Shown one piece after another: positions 22,038 through 23,055 of a DNA stretch of 23,055 nucleotides. Made by a program: the position numbers and the translations under genes. Below the pieces are notes generated by a model that ran no database searches, was not told the origin of the DNA, and worked only from the letters and a program-made list of their open reading frames with translations. The DNA comes from JBFJVZ01 sp041623895. Lineage in GTDB: Bacteria; Planctomycetota; Planctomycetia; Pirellulales; Pirellulaceae. Positions within the stretch are counted from its first letter, which is position 1. Each line of letters starts with the position of its first letter. Where the stretch lies: positions 1-23,055 of the forward strand of contig JBFJVZ010000065.1 in the NCBI GenBank assembly GCA_041623895.1, written 5' to 3'.

Positions 22038-23055
22038 TGTCGGCCAATCGATTCAGACCATTCAGGCGGATTGCTGCGGCACTGATGGTTTTCGCCGTTT
22101 GTTTTCCTGTTGCTGCCATTGCGCAGAGTCAAACTTACAAACAGCTTCCCCCAACGGGAATCAAAGTTGATGCGGCCAAGATCACCGCATTGGAATTTCG
22201 CATTCGTCAATTGGAGGTGAAGAGTCAAAATGTAGCGGCCATCACGGATGACGACAAAATTTGGCGGCCGGATGTCGAAGTCCTGCTACGCGCCGTTCGC
22301 CTGGCGATTGATCAAAACCTGTTTTTCAAAGAGTCCGAGCTGGCCGCCGCCATCAAGTTACTTGACGAGGCCCAGCGGCGGTTGGCCGCAGTCGTCGACC
22401 AAAAGCGAGGTTTGTCGCTGCTTGGACTCGCCGCGCAAAAAACGGATCAACCGCAATTGTTGGTTGGCGGCTTTGTATCGGTGATTGACGATTCGGTGCA
22501 GCCTTACGGGTTGGTGATTCCCGCTGGATTTGATCCCGCTGGAGAAAAGCCGTTGCGGCTGGATATTTGGCTGCACGGTCGCGGCGACACGAAAACGGAA
22601 ATTCCTTTCCTGGTCGAGCGGATGACCAAGGTCGGCCAGTACGCTCCCGCCGCCACGATTGTGTTGCATCCGTTTGGCCGCCACTGCAATGCATTCAAAT
22701 TTGCCGGCGAACGCGACGTCTATGAATCGCTGGAGCATGTTCAATCGCTCGTTCCGATCGATCGCGGGCGCGTTTCGATACGAGGATTTTCGATGGGCGG
22801 TGCGGGATGTTGGCACTTTGCCGTCCACGATCCGGCGCGCTGGTTTGCCGTCAATCCCGGCGCCGGTTTCGTCGACACGATTGTGTATCAGGGTTGGCAG
22901 GACAAGATGCCTTATCCGCTGACCGAGGCGGGGAAGAAATTGATGCAATGGTATGACGTGTTGCCTTGGACCGCGAACTTGACGAACACACGAACCATCG
23001 CCTACAGCGGCGAAACCGATAAACAAAAACAAGCGGCTGACCGCGTTTACGAACA
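22034..23055 (+). CDS. Secreted alpha/beta hydrolase (prolyl oligopeptidase/esterase-like), C-terminus beyond window
   Basis: The frame is open from the ATG at 22034 (a second ATG follows directly at 22037) to the window edge, 340 codons. Residues 1-33 form a signal peptide (SANRFRPFRRIAAALMVF, then AVCFPVAAIAQS). An alpha-helical N-terminal segment (about 45-130) is followed by an alpha/beta hydrolase domain. In that domain LRLDIWLHGRGDT carries the oxyanion-hole HGRG, and RGFSMGGAG is the nucleophile elbow with Ser253. A VNPGAGF strand follows, and the sequence ends in NTRTIAYSGETDKQ, the strand that normally carries the catalytic Asp; the catalytic His is outside the window. It probably hydrolyses an ester or peptide in the periplasm. 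The 4-bp overlap with hisA is an unusual pairing of an exported hydrolase with a biosynthetic gene. Confidence 0.82.
   Translation, partial: MMSANRFRPFRRIAAALMVFAVCFPVAAIAQSQTYKQLPPTGIKVDAAKITALEFRIRQLEVKSQNVAAITDDDKIWRPDVEVLLRAVRLAIDQNLFFKESELAAAIKLLDEAQRRLAAVVDQKRGLSLLGLAAQKTDQPQLLVGGFVSVIDDSVQPYGLVIPAGFDPAGEKPLRLDIWLHGRGDTKTEIPFLVERMTKVGQYAPAATIVLHPFGRHCNAFKFAGERDVYESLEHVQSLVPIDRGRVSIRGFSMGGAGCWHFAVHDPARWFAVNPGAGFVDTIVYQGWQDKMPYPLTEAGKKLMQWYDVLPWTANLTNTRTIAYSGETDKQKQAADRVYE

Overview
The window looks like chromosomal DNA of a planctomycete, probably a Pirellulales/Rhodopirellula-type bacterium. The signs are moderately high GC, loosely packed genes with weak ribosome binding sites, and many secreted or anchored proteins: a PQQ-type propeller, a LEPR-XLL-like leader with a dockerin, and TSP3-like calcium repeats. 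There is also a planctomycete-style pilin helix (ELLVVIMIVGIL...LPAVQAAR) and several dispersed intergenic palindromes. No tRNA, rRNA, CRISPR array or complete insertion sequence was seen.

Layout. 1-743 (minus) is the start of a secreted Ca-binding-repeat protein cut by the window edge, preceded by a gene-poor, probably decayed stretch (844-1590). 1591-2940 (minus) is an exported PQQ-like beta-propeller protein. 3018-4714 (plus) is a two-gene unit: a SixA-type histidine phosphatase overlapping a membrane-anchored metallophosphoesterase. 4876-10276 (plus) is an ECF sigma factor followed after 13 bp by a 1613-residue protein joining a membrane anti-sigma-like N-terminus to a complete alpha-2-macroglobulin (A2M) body with an intact CxEQ thioester motif. 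10379-13741 (minus) is a large secreted beta-propeller/dockerin protein. 13769-14208 is a repeat-filled divergent intergenic region. 14209-16729 (plus) holds a radical SAM enzyme and an MscS channel. 16989-19617 (plus) holds two unrecognised proteins and a zinc-phospholipase-C-like protein with a C-terminal helix-hairpin-helix region. 19856-21109 is glutamate dehydrogenase. 21309-23055 is hisA (TTG start), overlapping a secreted alpha/beta hydrolase cut by the window edge.

The most unusual locus is 4876-10276. The sigma factor and its partner look like an ECF sigma/anti-sigma pair in which the extracytoplasmic sensor is a thioester protease-trap protein. Where A2M proteins carry their protease-sensitive bait region, this one has a transmembrane hairpin. 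Its second helix is an almost perfect prepilin N-terminal segment, with a possible prepilin peptidase site G835|I836 and Glu at +5. This suggests that cleavage of the bait position might be coupled to sigma-factor release; that is inference only.

A second theme is intergenic palindromes. Two 77-78 bp elements (16778-16855 and 21165-21241) share a core and have compensatory changes in their arms, as expected for REPIN/RAYT-type elements. At least three other inverted or tandem repeat families lie in other gaps.
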